64,000 bases of DNA from the NCBI RefSeq assembly GCF_013170705.1, contig NZ_CP033334.1, positions 4,565,501-4,629,500 of the forward strand, read 5' to 3'. A model generated the notes under the pieces. It did not search any database and was not told the origin of the DNA. It was given only the letters and a program-made list of their open reading frames with translations. The DNA is from Mesorhizobium loti. GTDB lineage: Bacteria > Pseudomonadota > Alphaproteobacteria > Rhizobiales > Rhizobiaceae. Of the stretch, positions 1 to 9,486 are shown piece by piece (positions within the stretch are counted from its first letter, which is position 1; every line of letters begins with the position of its first letter). The position numbers and the translations under genes were made by a program.

Positions 1-1026
1 GGAGAAGTCGAAGGCCGGCGAGACGAAGTTGGCGACGACGTTGATGCCGAGCGTCGCCACCGCGAAGGTCAGCGCGGCAAGGGCCGCCAGGAACCAGCTG
101 TCGAACTTGGCCGAGATCTGGTCGGGATGCAGCAGTACTTCGTGATAGACGTCGTAGGCGGCAATGGTGGTGACGCCAGCGACCAGCGAGAACAGGATCA
201 GGTTGACCGGCAGGCCCCAGATGTTGCCCTTGCGCAGCGCGGCCTTATCCGGCGCGTAGCGGGCGAAGTCGCAGAAATTGAGATAAAGCGCCGAGAAATA
301 GGTCACCCAGATCGCGGCAACCCCGAAGAGTGCCGTCCACGATCCGGGGTCGCCCGGAATGCCGGCATCGGCGGTCTTTTCGCGCAGCACATCCATTGGA
401 ATATCGCTGGTGAAGGCGAAGGTCCCTGACTTGACGCAGAGATAGATGGCAAGGAGCAGCATCATCACCCAGACCGCGGGCCCGGCCCAATCCTGGAAGC
501 GGCGTACCGTTTCCATGCCTTTCTGGATGATCAGCAACTGCAGCGCCCAGATGATGACGAAGCAGATCACTTCCAGCGTGGAATGGCCGAGAAGATGCGA
601 AGTCTTGTTGAATTCGTCGAACCATTGCATGCGGGTCAGCAAGGCCACGATCGCGCCGGATGCGGCCGCCGTTTGCGCGCCGTACCAGAAGCAGGCGACG
701 ATGGCGCGCACCAGCGCCGGTATGTTGGCTCCCCACACCCCGAAGGAGGCGCGAGCAAGCACGGGGTAGGGCACGCCGGTCTTCACGCCGGCATAGCCGA
801 CCATGTTCATCAGCGCGTAGATGATCAGAGACCCGATGCCGATGGCTATGATGAAATTGACGAAGCCGCCGCAGAACAGAAACAGGCTGGCGGCGAGATA
901 ATAGCCCCACAGGCTATGGACGTCCGACGTCCAGACGTTGAAGATCGAAAACGCTCCCCAGTTTCGAACTTTGGCGGGAGCGAGGTCCTCATTGTACAGG
1001 CCAGGCGATGCGCCTTGTATCGTCAT
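1..1026 (-). CDS. NCS1 family nucleobase:cation symporter, 3' end cut by window edge
   Basis: An inner-membrane permease of the NCS1 family (cytosine, uracil, hydantoin, allantoin or thiamine uptake with a cation). Translating the minus strand from the ATG at 1026 gives 342 codons open to the window edge. The N-terminus has the family pattern of a Trp-rich stretch followed by hydrophobic helices, then FGVWGANIPALVRAIVACFW (helix 3 signature) and CDFARYAPDK before a further helix, as in CodB/Mhp1-type proteins. GAAGGGG lies about 9 bases upstream of the start. It sits downstream of, and in the same direction as, a LysR regulator with about 200 bases between them, so it probably has its own promoter. 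The substrate cannot be told from sequence; roughly the last quarter of the protein is missing from the window. Confidence 0.85.
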   Translation of the reverse strand, partial: MTIQGASPGLYNEDLAPAKVRNWGAFSIFNVWTSDVHSLWGYYLAASLFLFCGGFVNFIIAIGIGSLIIYALMNMVGYAGVKTGVPYPVLARASFGVWGANIPALVRAIVACFWYGAQTAAASGAIVALLTRMQWFDEFNKTSHLLGHSTLEVICFVIIWALQLLIIQKGMETVRRFQDWAGPAVWVMMLLLAIYLCVKSGTFAFTSDIPMDVLREKTADAGIPGDPGSWTALFGVAAIWVTYFSALYLNFCDFARYAPDKAALRKGNIWGLPVNLILFSLVAGVTTIAAYDVYHEVLLHPDQISAKFDSWFLAALAALTFAVATLGINVVANFVSPAFDFS

Positions 1027-1230
1027 TGCAATATCCCCTTCTTGCAGCACGCGCCCTCACGCGTGGAGCTAAGAGGTTACGCCTGACGCTGGGGAACCGA
1101 CAAGCAATCCATTTGCCGGCTTTGACCTTAAAGATATTCAATATGAACCGCGATTATCGACGGATCGCATTGGTGGGCCGTTGTTGAACAGGGCGGTCCG
1201 GTGATTCGGATTCGGCAACGACGGTTCGGC

Positions 1231-2133
1231 CTAGGTGATGGCCATTACCCGCTTGTGGTCCTCGACTTCGGACAATAGCCAATCCTGAAACAGGCTGGTG
1301 CCTGGCTTGTTGCCGATGCTGCGAGGCCGGTGCAGATAGATGCCTGCCGGGTAGGTGTGGCGGGCACGAAACGGGGCGACAAGCTTGCCTTGCTCAAGAA
1401 AGTCCTGTGCCATCATCGTGTCGGCAAGCGCTATTCCGGCGCCATTGATCGCCTCGCGCATGATCAGCGTGCAATCATCCAGCGTCGTGCTGGATTTGGG
1501 CGTCGTATCCGAAACACCTTCCTGCTCCAGCCACCGCTTCCATCGCATGGTCTCGCATTCATGGATCAGGTGGTGATTGACCAGGTCAGCGGGCGATCGC
1601 AGCGGCACAGGCCCATCGAGCAATGAGGGCGCGCAGACAGGCGTCAGTACCACCGGAATGAGCAACGTCAGAGCCGGGCCGGCCTTGTAGACGAACTCGT
1701 CGACAATGGCCAAATCGAAGTTGGCGGGCTTGCCTGATGTCGAGATCTCCAGCTCCACCGTCGGGTGCAGCCGGCGAAAGTTCGGCAAGCGGTCCGCCAG
1801 CCAAAGGTTCAGAACGACCGGCACGCACAACACCCGGACACGTTGGGTCCTGCCGTGACCCGGACCATCGGTGAGGCTGACATCGTCGGTGGCGCGCCAG
1901 ATGGCCTCGAATGCCTCGGAGAGGCTGCGCGCATAATAAGAGCCCCTGATGGTCGGCGTTATCTGGCGAAATCCGCGCTCGAACAGATCCTGGCCGAGAT
2001 TCCTTTCAAGCGCACGGATGTGGCGGCTTATGGCCGAGGGCGTCAGGTGCAGTTCTTCGGCCGCATCCTTGATGCTGCCGAGACGTGCGGCGGCCTCGAA
2101 AGCGCGCATGCCATTGAGTGACGGTAAGGCCAT
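1231..2133 (-). CDS. LysR family transcriptional regulator, GcvA-like subgroup
   Basis: A DNA-binding regulator of 300 residues. The N-terminus MALPSLNGMRAFEAAARLGS matches the opening typical of GcvA-like LysR proteins, followed by the winged helix-turn-helix (LTPSAISRHIRALE, about residues 32-45) and a C-terminal substrate-binding-type co-inducer domain. The ATG at 2133 is chosen because the family starts there; an upstream in-frame extension to 2256 adds residues unlike the family. It is divergent from the peptidase/peptide-transport operon starting at 2366, with about 230 bases between them, and tandem to the NCS1 permease at 1-1026. By the usual LysR arrangement it should control the divergent operon, the permease, or both. 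The effector is unknown. Confidence 0.88.
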   Translation of the reverse strand: MALPSLNGMRAFEAAARLGSIKDAAEELHLTPSAISRHIRALERNLGQDLFERGFRQITPTIRGSYYARSLSEAFEAIWRATDDVSLTDGPGHGRTQRVRVLCVPVVLNLWLADRLPNFRRLHPTVELEISTSGKPANFDLAIVDEFVYKAGPALTLLIPVVLTPVCAPSLLDGPVPLRSPADLVNHHLIHECETMRWKRWLEQEGVSDTTPKSSTTLDDCTLIMREAINGAGIALADTMMAQDFLEQGKLVAPFRARHTYPAGIYLHRPRSIGNKPGTSLFQDWLLSEVEDHKRVMAIT

Positions 2134-2365
2134 GGGCCAATCATGAATTGTCAGTTGAGTTTTTGTCAATCGACTTGGGCAAAATTGGCGTTTGATCGCC
2201 TGGCCTGTTCGGGGATACCCAAGGACAAGAGCGACTAAGTCGCCGTCCAAAAACAATTATTTGGGGCCTCCGGCACCGTTCCACCAATGGCGGAGGCCGG
2301 CCTGATCGGTTCCACCGCCGCGGTGGAAGCATTGCGCACATCAGCAAATGGGAGAACCACCGCAT

Positions 2366-3880
2366 ATGCCTCAATCGCCAGTGCCGGTCTTCGAAACGGT
2401 GGACGAGATTTCCGCGGAAGCCTCTGTCGTCGTGATCTTGCAAACCGCCCAGACAGGCTTTGGCCCCCGGGCAGCGGCGCTGGATGCTGAAATGGGCGGG
2501 GTTCTGTCCCGCGCCTGCTCCGACCCGGCCGCATTGGCCGAATCCGGGACCTGCATCGATCTCATCGCCCCCCAGGCCGTATCGGTCCGGCGCGTAATCG
2601 TCCTCGCCCTGGGCAAGGCGGAAGCCGTGAGCGCCCTGTCATTGGCGCGCGCCGGCGGTCTGCTTGCCGCTCATTTGGAAAGCAAGGGCGAATGCGCGGC
2701 CACGCTTGTCCTCGACCCTATTGCCGATGTCGGCTTGCCCGGAGCCGAGATCCTGGCGCGCGTCGCGCTTGGCATGCGGCTGCGGCGCTATCGTTTCGAC
2801 ATGCGCAACCGGCGCCAGGGGGCGGGAGCGGATCGAACCCTGCGGGTGCAACTGGTCGGAGCAAGCAGCGCGGAGCTGACCCCGGCGCTGGCCCGGGTCA
2901 ATGCAATCGCCGATGGCGTCGAATACGCGCGCACGCTGGTCAACCTGCCGCCGAACCATCTCCACCCCGACAATTTCCACGATCATCTGGAGCCACTGCG
3001 CGAGGCCGGCATCGACATCGAAATACTCGATGCCGCGCAACTGAAAGAGCTCGGCATGAACGCGCTGCTGGCGGTCGGCTCCGGCTCGGCGCGGCCGCCA
3101 CGGGTGGCCGTGCTGCGTTATCGCGGCAAGGGTGCTCCCTCGCAACCGCTGGCATTCGTCGGCAAGGGCGTCTGTTTCGATTCCGGAGGCCTCTGCATCA
3201 AGCGCGGCGAGCAGATGTTCGACATGAAGGCCGATATGGGCGGGGCGGCGGCGGTGGTCGGCCTGCTGATCGCGCTCGCCCGGCAAGGCAGCCCGGTACA
3301 CGCCGTCGGCGTCCTCGGTATTGCCGAGAACATGCCGTCCGGCACCGCTCTCAAACCGCGCGACATCATCACGACAGCCTCGGGACAGACCGTGGAAGTG
3401 TTCGACACCGACGCCGAAGGGCGCCTGCTTCTGGCCGATTGTCTCCACTACGCGGCAACACGCTTCAATCCGTCGGTGATCGTCGATCTGGCGACGCTGA
3501 CCTATTCGGTGACGCGCGGCCTGGGATCGATATTCGCCGGCCTGTTCAGCACCGACGATGCCATCGCCGCGCAGATGATCGCGGCCGGCGAAACCGTCGG
3601 CGAGCGGTTCTGGCGGCTGCCTCTCGACCGTGCCTATGACGAGGGACTGCAATCGCCATTCGCCGACCTCCGCCACCATGCCAAGGACATGGAGGATGGC
3701 GATGCTCCCTATGCGGCTGCTTTCCTGCGCCATTTCACGGAAGACCGCCCGTGGGTGCATCTCGACATCGCCAGCAAGGAATTGACCGACACCGATCGGC
3801 CCTTGGGCAGGCAAGGTGCCACCGCCTTCGGCGTGCAGATGCTGGAAGAGTGGGTGCAGGCCGGCCGCAAGGTAAACTAG
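2366..3880 (+). CDS. leucyl aminopeptidase family protein (peptidase M17)
   Basis: A cytosolic metallo-aminopeptidase that removes N-terminal residues from peptides with two divalent metals. The protein is 504 residues with the M17 catalytic domain in the C-terminal half: GKGVCFDSGG near residue 270, FDMKADMGGAA just after it, and DTDAEGRLLLAD near residue 346. The family signature is usually NTDAEGRL; Asp replaces Asn here, a substitution that keeps the metal-binding Asp and Glu. The ATG at 2366 is preferred over 2348 because GGGAGAA lies about 10 bases upstream of it. It opens an operon with an S33 hydrolase and a peptide ABC importer, so it most likely degrades imported peptides. The N-terminal domain is divergent, so it may not be the housekeeping PepA. 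Confidence 0.9.
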   Translation: MPQSPVPVFETVDEISAEASVVVILQTAQTGFGPRAAALDAEMGGVLSRACSDPAALAESGTCIDLIAPQAVSVRRVIVLALGKAEAVSALSLARAGGLLAAHLESKGECAATLVLDPIADVGLPGAEILARVALGMRLRRYRFDMRNRRQGAGADRTLRVQLVGASSAELTPALARVNAIADGVEYARTLVNLPPNHLHPDNFHDHLEPLREAGIDIEILDAAQLKELGMNALLAVGSGSARPPRVAVLRYRGKGAPSQPLAFVGKGVCFDSGGLCIKRGEQMFDMKADMGGAAAVVGLLIALARQGSPVHAVGVLGIAENMPSGTALKPRDIITTASGQTVEVFDTDAEGRLLLADCLHYAATRFNPSVIVDLATLTYSVTRGLGSIFAGLFSTDDAIAAQMIAAGETVGERFWRLPLDRAYDEGLQSPFADLRHHAKDMEDGDAPYAAAFLRHFTEDRPWVHLDIASKELTDTDRPLGRQGATAFGVQMLEEWVQAGRKVN

Positions 3881-3907
3881 GCGCCTGCCGTCAGGGACAG
3901 GAGCGAG

Positions 3908-4840
3908 ATGCGTTCGAACGTGATGGGAAACGGAATGTCGTCTGGGATCATTGGCAGGGAAGGGCGGGCCGCCTTCCGCAACTACGAAACCTGGTATCGG
4001 ATCTCCGGCGACATCGACGCCGCCAAGGCCCCGGTGGTGATCCTGCATGGTGGACCAGGCGCCGCCCACAACTATGTCGATGCCTACAAGCTTCTTGCCC
4101 GAAGAGATCGCGCCGTCATCCACTATGACCAGTTGGGCTGCGGCAATTCCACATTGCTGCCCGAGAAAGGCGCCGACTTCTGGACACCTCGGCTTTTCAT
4201 CGACGAGCTTGAAAACCTGGTCGACCGTCTTGGCATTCGCGCGGGCTTCCATGTGCTTGGCCAGAGCTGGGGTGGCATGCTGGGCGCCGAATATGCGGTC
4301 ACGCGGCCGAAAGGTCTGAAGTCGCTGACCATCGCCAACTCGCCGGCTTCGATGAAGCTGTGGGTCGAAGAGGCCAACCGGTTGCGCGCCGATCTGCCCG
4401 AGGACGTGCAGGAGACACTGACCCGGCACGAGCAGGCCGGCACGACGGACGATCCGGCCTACCAGGCGGCGACGATGGCTTTCTACGAGCGGCATGTCTG
4501 CCGGGTCGTGCCGTTTCCGCCAGAGGTGACGGAGACCTTCGCCCAGGTTGTGCGCAATCCCACCGTCTATAATTTGATGAATGGGCCGAACGAGTTCCAC
4601 GTCATCGGAACCCTGAAGAATTGGAGCATCATCGACCGCCTGCCGGCCATCGATGTTCCCACGCTGATCATCTCCGGACGTCACGACGAGGCCACGCCCG
4701 CGACCGTGCAGCCCTTCAAGGACGGCATCCGAGGATCGCGCTGGGAGATATTCGAGCACTCCAGCCACATGCCGCATGTCGAAGAACAGGATGCGTGCAT
4801 GCGGGCGGTGGGAGACTTCCTGGACCACAACGACAACTGA
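3908..4840 (+). CDS. proline iminopeptidase-type alpha/beta hydrolase (peptidase S33)
   Basis: A serine hydrolase of 310 residues that probably removes N-terminal proline or another amino acid from peptides or amides. Visible elements are the oxyanion motif HGGPG (47-51), DQLGCGNS, the nucleophile elbow GQSWGG with Ser120, Asp260 in SGRHDEA and His287 in SSHMPH, together a full catalytic triad. There is no signal peptide, so it acts in the cytoplasm. AGGAG sits 4 bases before the ATG. It lies 27 bases after the M17 peptidase and 18 bases before the peptide-binding protein, clearly in one operon. Relatives also include L-amino-acid amidases, and the sequence cannot separate these. Confidence 0.88.
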   Translation: MRSNVMGNGMSSGIIGREGRAAFRNYETWYRISGDIDAAKAPVVILHGGPGAAHNYVDAYKLLARRDRAVIHYDQLGCGNSTLLPEKGADFWTPRLFIDELENLVDRLGIRAGFHVLGQSWGGMLGAEYAVTRPKGLKSLTIANSPASMKLWVEEANRLRADLPEDVQETLTRHEQAGTTDDPAYQAATMAFYERHVCRVVPFPPEVTETFAQVVRNPTVYNLMNGPNEFHVIGTLKNWSIIDRLPAIDVPTLIISGRHDEATPATVQPFKDGIRGSRWEIFEHSSHMPHVEEQDACMRAVGDFLDHNDN

Positions 4841-4858
4841 GAAAAGGGGAATCAAGAC

Positions 4859-6520
4859 ATGAAGAAACTGCTCCTGGCGGCATCAGCAGCCGCATTGCTG
4901 GCCGGCACCTGGTTGGCCCCGGCACAGGCTGAATATCTCAAGGAGCACCGAGGCGGCACCATCCGCCTTCTGGCCCGCTCCGCGGCGGGAACGCTCGACC
5001 CGCACATCAATTACACCGACCAGGGCTGGCAGGTGTACCAGCCGATCTATGACGGGCTCGTGGCCTTCCGCAAGGCCGAGGGCATGGACGGCTTCACCAT
5101 CGTTCCCGACCTGGCCGAGGCACTGCCCGAGGTTACCAATGACGGCAAGACCTTCACCTTCAGGTTACGCAAGGGCATCAAGTTTTCCAGCGGCCAGGAT
5201 CTTGGCGTGAAGGATGTCGTCGCCTCGTTCCAGCGCATCTTCAAGGTTTCAGGGCCGACCTCCGGCACGTTCTATGCCGGCATCGTCGGCGCCGACAAAT
5301 GCCTGGCCGATACCAAGGGCTGCACGCTGGAAGGCGGCGTTGTCGGCGATGAAGCGGCCGGCACCATCACCGTCAACCTCACCAAGCCCGACGCCGAAAT
5401 CCTCTACAAGCTTGCCCTGCCGCATGCCGTGGTCCTGCCGGCGGACACGCCAGCCGAAGACATGGGCTCCAAACCCATCCCCAGCACCGGTCCATACATG
5501 ATCTCCGCCTTCGACCCCAACAAAGGCATGACGGTTTCGCGCAATCCCAATTTCAAGCAGTGGAGCGAGGAAGCGCAGCCGGACGGCTATCCGGACGTTG
5601 TCCAATATGATTTCGGCCTGTCCGAGGAAGCGGCCGTCACCGCGATCCAGAACGGCGAAGCGGACTGGATGTTCGACGCATTGCCGAGCGACCGCCTGGG
5701 CGAACTTGGCAGCAAATCCATGGACCAGTTGCACATCTCGCCGCTTTCAGCCTGGTGGTATGCCCCGCTTAACAACCGCCTCGCTCCATTCGACAATGAA
5801 AAGGCGCGCCAGGCCGTTGCCTATGCGATCGACCGCAACACACTGGTCAAGCTTTTCGGCGGCAAGGTGCTGGCCTCGCCGGTCTGCCAGGTCCTGCCGC
5901 CGGACTTCCCCGGCCATGAAGACTATTGCCCCTTCACCAAGGACCCCGGCGCCAAATGGTCGGCGCCTGATCTCGACAAGGCCAAGCAGCTCGTCGAGGA
6001 ATCGGGAACCAAGGGCCAGAAGGTGACCATCATCGTCGAGGATACCGCCATTTCCCGGTCGATCGGCGTCTATCTGCAGAGCGTGCTGACGACCATCGGC
6101 TATGTGGCCGACGTCAAGCCGATCTCGTCCAATATCCAGTTCACCTACATCCAGAACACCAACAACAAAGTGCAGATGTCCGTCACCCAATGGTACAAGG
6201 ACTATCCGGCGGCTTCGGACTTCCTGAACATCCTGTTCAGCTGCGCCTCCTTCCGTGAAGGTTCGGATGCCTCGATCAACATCGCCGGCTTCTGCGACAA
6301 GGACATCGATGCCAAGATGCAAAAGGCGCTGGACCTTGGCGTGACGGACCAGAAAGCCGCCGACAAATTGTGGGCCGAAATCGACAAGCAAGTCACCGAC
6401 AAGGCACCGGCCGTCGGCCTCTTCACGCCGAAGCGGCTTGACTTCGTCAGCAAACGGGTCGGCAATTTCAAGTTCAACCGGCAGTTCAACTGGATGATCA
6501 CCCAGTCCTGGGTGCAGTAA
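4859..6520 (+). CDS. peptide ABC transporter substrate-binding protein (SBP family 5)
   Basis: The periplasmic receptor of a Dpp/Opp-type importer. It has 553 residues and a typical Sec signal peptide (MKKLLLAASAAALLAG, cleavage after AQA near residue 24). The mature part opens with GGTIRLLARSAAGTLDPH and contains the SBP_bac_5 features: the Leu-Asp-Pro strand, the VYQPIYDGL segment, TFTFRLRKGIKFSSG and STGPYMI. GGGGAATC lies upstream of the ATG. It is directly followed by two permeases and two ATPases, making a complete transporter. Small peptides are the likely ligand because two peptidases precede it in the operon, but the binding pocket cannot be read from sequence alone. Confidence 0.93.
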   Translation: MKKLLLAASAAALLAGTWLAPAQAEYLKEHRGGTIRLLARSAAGTLDPHINYTDQGWQVYQPIYDGLVAFRKAEGMDGFTIVPDLAEALPEVTNDGKTFTFRLRKGIKFSSGQDLGVKDVVASFQRIFKVSGPTSGTFYAGIVGADKCLADTKGCTLEGGVVGDEAAGTITVNLTKPDAEILYKLALPHAVVLPADTPAEDMGSKPIPSTGPYMISAFDPNKGMTVSRNPNFKQWSEEAQPDGYPDVVQYDFGLSEEAAVTAIQNGEADWMFDALPSDRLGELGSKSMDQLHISPLSAWWYAPLNNRLAPFDNEKARQAVAYAIDRNTLVKLFGGKVLASPVCQVLPPDFPGHEDYCPFTKDPGAKWSAPDLDKAKQLVEESGTKGQKVTIIVEDTAISRSIGVYLQSVLTTIGYVADVKPISSNIQFTYIQNTNNKVQMSVTQWYKDYPAASDFLNILFSCASFREGSDASINIAGFCDKDIDAKMQKALDLGVTDQKAADKLWAEIDKQVTDKAPAVGLFTPKRLDFVSKRVGNFKFNRQFNWMITQSWVQ

Positions 6521-6542
6521 CGAACTGCGGAGGGACACGTTC

Positions 6543-7559
6543 GTGTCGAACCAAGCTGTCGCCGTGCCGCGCAAGACGCGAGGGCCCTGGGCCGTCGCGT
6601 TCGCGAAGCTGGCAAGGGACAGGGCCGCGATGGCGTCCCTGGCCGTGTTCCTCCTCATCGTCCTTGCCTGCCTCAGTGCGCCTCTCTATGCGCAATGGGC
6701 AGGCGTGGACCCATTCGCCTCGACGCTCGACGCCGTCATCCAGATCGACGGCACCGACGTCCCGGTAATGGAACAATCGACCGAGGGGCTCGGGCTCGGC
6801 TACACGCCCCTCGGTCCGACCTGGCGGCTCGGCAATTATTTCCTCGGCGCCGACAGTCAAGGGCGCGATGTCATGGCCCGGATGCTCTATGGCGGGCTGA
6901 GCTCGCTGCTGATCTCCGGGGCGGCCACCATCTTCACGCTGATCATCGGCACGGCGGCGGGATTGGTAGCCGGCTATTTCGGCGGCGTCACCGACACGGT
7001 GCTGTCGCGCTTGCTGGATGTCCTGTGGGCGTTTCCGATCTACCTGCTGGCGATTTCGCTTTCCATCGTCACCATCGCGCAAGGGATCAGGATCGGGCCG
7101 ATAGATATCGAGTCCGGCAGCCTGTGGCTGCCGGTCATCATCATCGGCATCGTCTACGTGCCCTATGTGGCTCGACCGATACGCGGTCAGGTCCTGTCGC
7201 TGCGGCACAGCGAGTTCGTGCTCGCCGCGATCAATCTGGGCGTGCCGGGATGGCGCATCCTGTGGCGCGATATCCTGCCCAACATTACAACCACGCTCAT
7301 CGTTTTCGTGCCGCTGATGATGGCGTTGAACATGTTGACGGAATCGGCGCTCTCCTTCCTGTCGATCGGCGTGCAGCCGCCGGCTGCGAGCTGGGGCACC
7401 ATCATCCAGGACGGACAGGCGCTGCTTTACACCAGGCCGCTGGTGGCGCTGGTTCCGGGCCTGGCGATCGCGGTTTCGGTCATGGCGCTCAATGTCTTCG
7501 GCGACGGGCTGCGCGACGCGCTCGATCCGCGCTCCAAGGTTCGGCTGGGGCGCGACTGA
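6543..7559 (+). CDS. peptide ABC transporter permease, DppC/OppC type
   Basis: An inner-membrane permease of 338 residues. A cytosolic N-terminus leads into a first helix (MASLAVFLLIVLACLSAPLY), a periplasmic loop with YFLGADSQGRDVMARMLYGG, which is the DppC/OppC hallmark, and five more helices. The EAA loop (LAAINLGVPGWRILWRDILP) contacts the ATPases. The start is GTG at 6543 with GGAGGG about 9 bases upstream. The stop overlaps the start of the next permease by one base (TGATG). In most Dpp operons the B-type permease precedes the C-type; here the order is reversed. Confidence 0.93.
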   Translation: MSNQAVAVPRKTRGPWAVAFAKLARDRAAMASLAVFLLIVLACLSAPLYAQWAGVDPFASTLDAVIQIDGTDVPVMEQSTEGLGLGYTPLGPTWRLGNYFLGADSQGRDVMARMLYGGLSSLLISGAATIFTLIIGTAAGLVAGYFGGVTDTVLSRLLDVLWAFPIYLLAISLSIVTIAQGIRIGPIDIESGSLWLPVIIIGIVYVPYVARPIRGQVLSLRHSEFVLAAINLGVPGWRILWRDILPNITTTLIVFVPLMMALNMLTESALSFLSIGVQPPAASWGTIIQDGQALLYTRPLVALVPGLAIAVSVMALNVFGDGLRDALDPRSKVRLGRD

Positions 7560-8530
7560 TGATCTACGCCATCCTGCGCCGTTTCGGTCAGATGCTGTTC
7601 GTCATGTTCGGCATCTCGGTCATTGTCTTCCTGATCTTTTTCGCGACGCCGGGCGCCGACCCGGCCGCGCGCATCGCCGGCCGCAATGCGTCGCCCGAAG
7701 TGCTGGAGGCGGTGCGCCACAGTTTTGGCTTCGACCGGCCACTCTACGTGCAATATGTGAAAATGATGGAGAAGATCTTCGTCACCGGCGACCTGACCTC
7801 GTTCGTCAACCGTGGCTGGAAGGTGGTGCCGGCGGTCATGGATTCCATTCCGGTCACACTCTCGCTGGTGTTCGGGGCTGCGGTCCTGTGGGTGGTTGTC
7901 TCCATCATCATCGGCATCGTCGCCGCCGCCACCCGCGACAGCTGGCTGGACAAGCTTCTGATGGCGCTGGGGCTGCTCGGCATCTCCATGCCGGTCTACT
8001 GGCTGGGCGAGGTGATGAACCTGATCACCCAGAGCCGCTACCATGACAGTTGGGCGTTCTCCTGGGTGCCGCCGCTCGGCTACAAGAATTTCTCCGACGA
8101 TCCGAAGGGCTGGTTCCTGACGCTGATCATTCCATGGATCACGCTGGCCATCCTCTACATCGGCATCTATGGACGCGTGCTGCGTGCGGCGATCATCGAA
8201 TCCCTGCAGGAAGACTATATCCGCACGGCCCGGGCCAAGGGGCTGTCGGAGACCCGTATCCTGTTGCGCCATGCCTTGCGCACGTCGCTCATTGCCTTCG
8301 TCACCTTGTTCGGTCTCGACTTCGGCGCACTGGTGGGAGGTTCGGCGTTGCTGACCGAGGTGGTGTTCGGGCTGCACGGTATCGGCAAGCTCACCTATGA
8401 CGCGCTGCAGAACCTCGATCTGCCGATGATCATGGCAACGGTGATGTATGCTTCCATGTTCGTGGTGATCGCCAACGCGGTCGTCGATTTCGTCTACATC
8501 CTTCTCGATCCGCGCCTGAGGACATCATGA
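7559..8530 (+). CDS. peptide ABC transporter permease, DppB/OppB type
   Basis: An inner-membrane permease of 323 residues. It begins MIYAILRRFGQMLFVMFGIS, the usual DppB amphipathic and first helix, followed by a periplasmic loop (GFDRPLYVQYVKMMEKIF), four to five further helices and an EAA loop (DYIRTARAKGLSETRILLRHALR). The ATG at 7559 overlaps the stop codon of the preceding gene by one base, indicating translational coupling. Its own end overlaps the next ATPase gene by four bases. It forms the channel heterodimer with the DppC-type permease. Confidence 0.93.
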   Translation: MIYAILRRFGQMLFVMFGISVIVFLIFFATPGADPAARIAGRNASPEVLEAVRHSFGFDRPLYVQYVKMMEKIFVTGDLTSFVNRGWKVVPAVMDSIPVTLSLVFGAAVLWVVVSIIIGIVAAATRDSWLDKLLMALGLLGISMPVYWLGEVMNLITQSRYHDSWAFSWVPPLGYKNFSDDPKGWFLTLIIPWITLAILYIGIYGRVLRAAIIESLQEDYIRTARAKGLSETRILLRHALRTSLIAFVTLFGLDFGALVGGSALLTEVVFGLHGIGKLTYDALQNLDLPMIMATVMYASMFVVIANAVVDFVYILLDPRLRTS

Positions 8531-9486
8531 TACTGTCGGTGCGCGACCTCAAAGTATCCTTCCGCACCAATGACGGCCTGGTGCGGGCGATCGATGGCGT
8601 TTCCTTTGACCTCGCGGAAAGCGAGATCCTCGGTGTCGTCGGCGAGTCCGGGTCCGGCAAGACGGTATCGCTGCTGGCCGTGATGGGCCTCATCACCGAT
8701 CCCAATGCCACCATCGAAGGCTCGATCCGCTACAAGGGACGCGAGTTGGTGGGGCTGCCCGCGCGCGAACTGAGACGCCTGCGCGGCAATGAGATCGCGA
8801 TGATCTTCCAGGATCCAATGACGGCGCTGACGCCTGTCTACACGATTGGCTGGCAGATCGCCGAACAGATCCGCGCGCATCGCACCATCAGCAAGGCCAA
8901 GGCGATGGAGCGCGTGGAAGAACTGCTGGCCGAGGTGAATTTTCCCAACCCGCACGAGGCGATGTCGCGCTACCCGCATCAGCTTTCGGGCGGCATGCGG
9001 CAGCGGGCGGTGATTGCAATGGCCTTGTCCTGCAATCCGGCACTGCTGGTGGCGGACGAGCCGACCACGGCGCTCGACGTCACGGTGCAGGCCGGCATTC
9101 TCGACCTGGTGCGCAAGCTGCGCGCAACCCACAAATCAGCGGTCGTCTTCATCACGCACGACATGGGCGTGGTCTCCGAACTTGCCGACCGGGTGATGGT
9201 CATGTATGCGGGCCGCGTGGTTGAACGCGGCAGTCGGATGGAGCTGTTTTCCGACCCGCGACACCCCTATACGCGGGCGCTGCTCGGTTCGATCCCGCCG
9301 CTGACCGGCGACAAGCCGCGCCGCCTGCCGGCCATCCCCGGCTCGCCGCCATCGCTGCTTCGATTGCCGCAGGGCTGTGCGTTCGGCCCGCGTTGCCCTG
9401 TGCATTACGAGCCCTGCGTGACCGGCAAGCCCGACCTTGGGGCGGGTACCCACGCCGCGGCATGCTTTCGGGTGGCACAGGCATGA
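8527..9486 (+). CDS. peptide ABC transporter ATP-binding protein, DppD/OppD type
   Basis: A cytosolic ATPase subunit of 319 residues. It carries Walker A GESGSGKT near residue 39, a Q-loop (IFQDPMTALTP), the ABC signature LSGGMRQR and Walker B LLVADEPTTALDV. The C-terminal oligopeptide-transporter extension (RLPAIPGSPPSL, then GCAFGPRCP with further cysteines) is typical of DppD/OppD and in relatives can carry an iron-sulfur cluster. The ATGA overlap with the upstream permease gives coupling. It pairs with the DppF-type ATPase that follows. Confidence 0.94.
   Translation: MILSVRDLKVSFRTNDGLVRAIDGVSFDLAESEILGVVGESGSGKTVSLLAVMGLITDPNATIEGSIRYKGRELVGLPARELRRLRGNEIAMIFQDPMTALTPVYTIGWQIAEQIRAHRTISKAKAMERVEELLAEVNFPNPHEAMSRYPHQLSGGMRQRAVIAMALSCNPALLVADEPTTALDVTVQAGILDLVRKLRATHKSAVVFITHDMGVVSELADRVMVMYAGRVVERGSRMELFSDPRHPYTRALLGSIPPLTGDKPRRLPAIPGSPPSLLRLPQGCAFGPRCPVHYEPCVTGKPDLGAGTHAAACFRVAQA

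Noticed and set aside
245..910. A 221-codon minus-strand frame inside the NCS1 permease
   Set aside because: The neighbouring frame from 1026 encodes a continuous membrane protein with NCS1 signatures; this one is an out-of-frame shadow.
2639..4855. A 738-codon open frame on the minus strand opposite the peptidase and hydrolase genes
   Set aside because: It is the complement of two clear genes with full catalytic motifs. Its sequence is rich in His, Arg and Gly with no recognisable domain, as expected for antisense frames in high-GC DNA.
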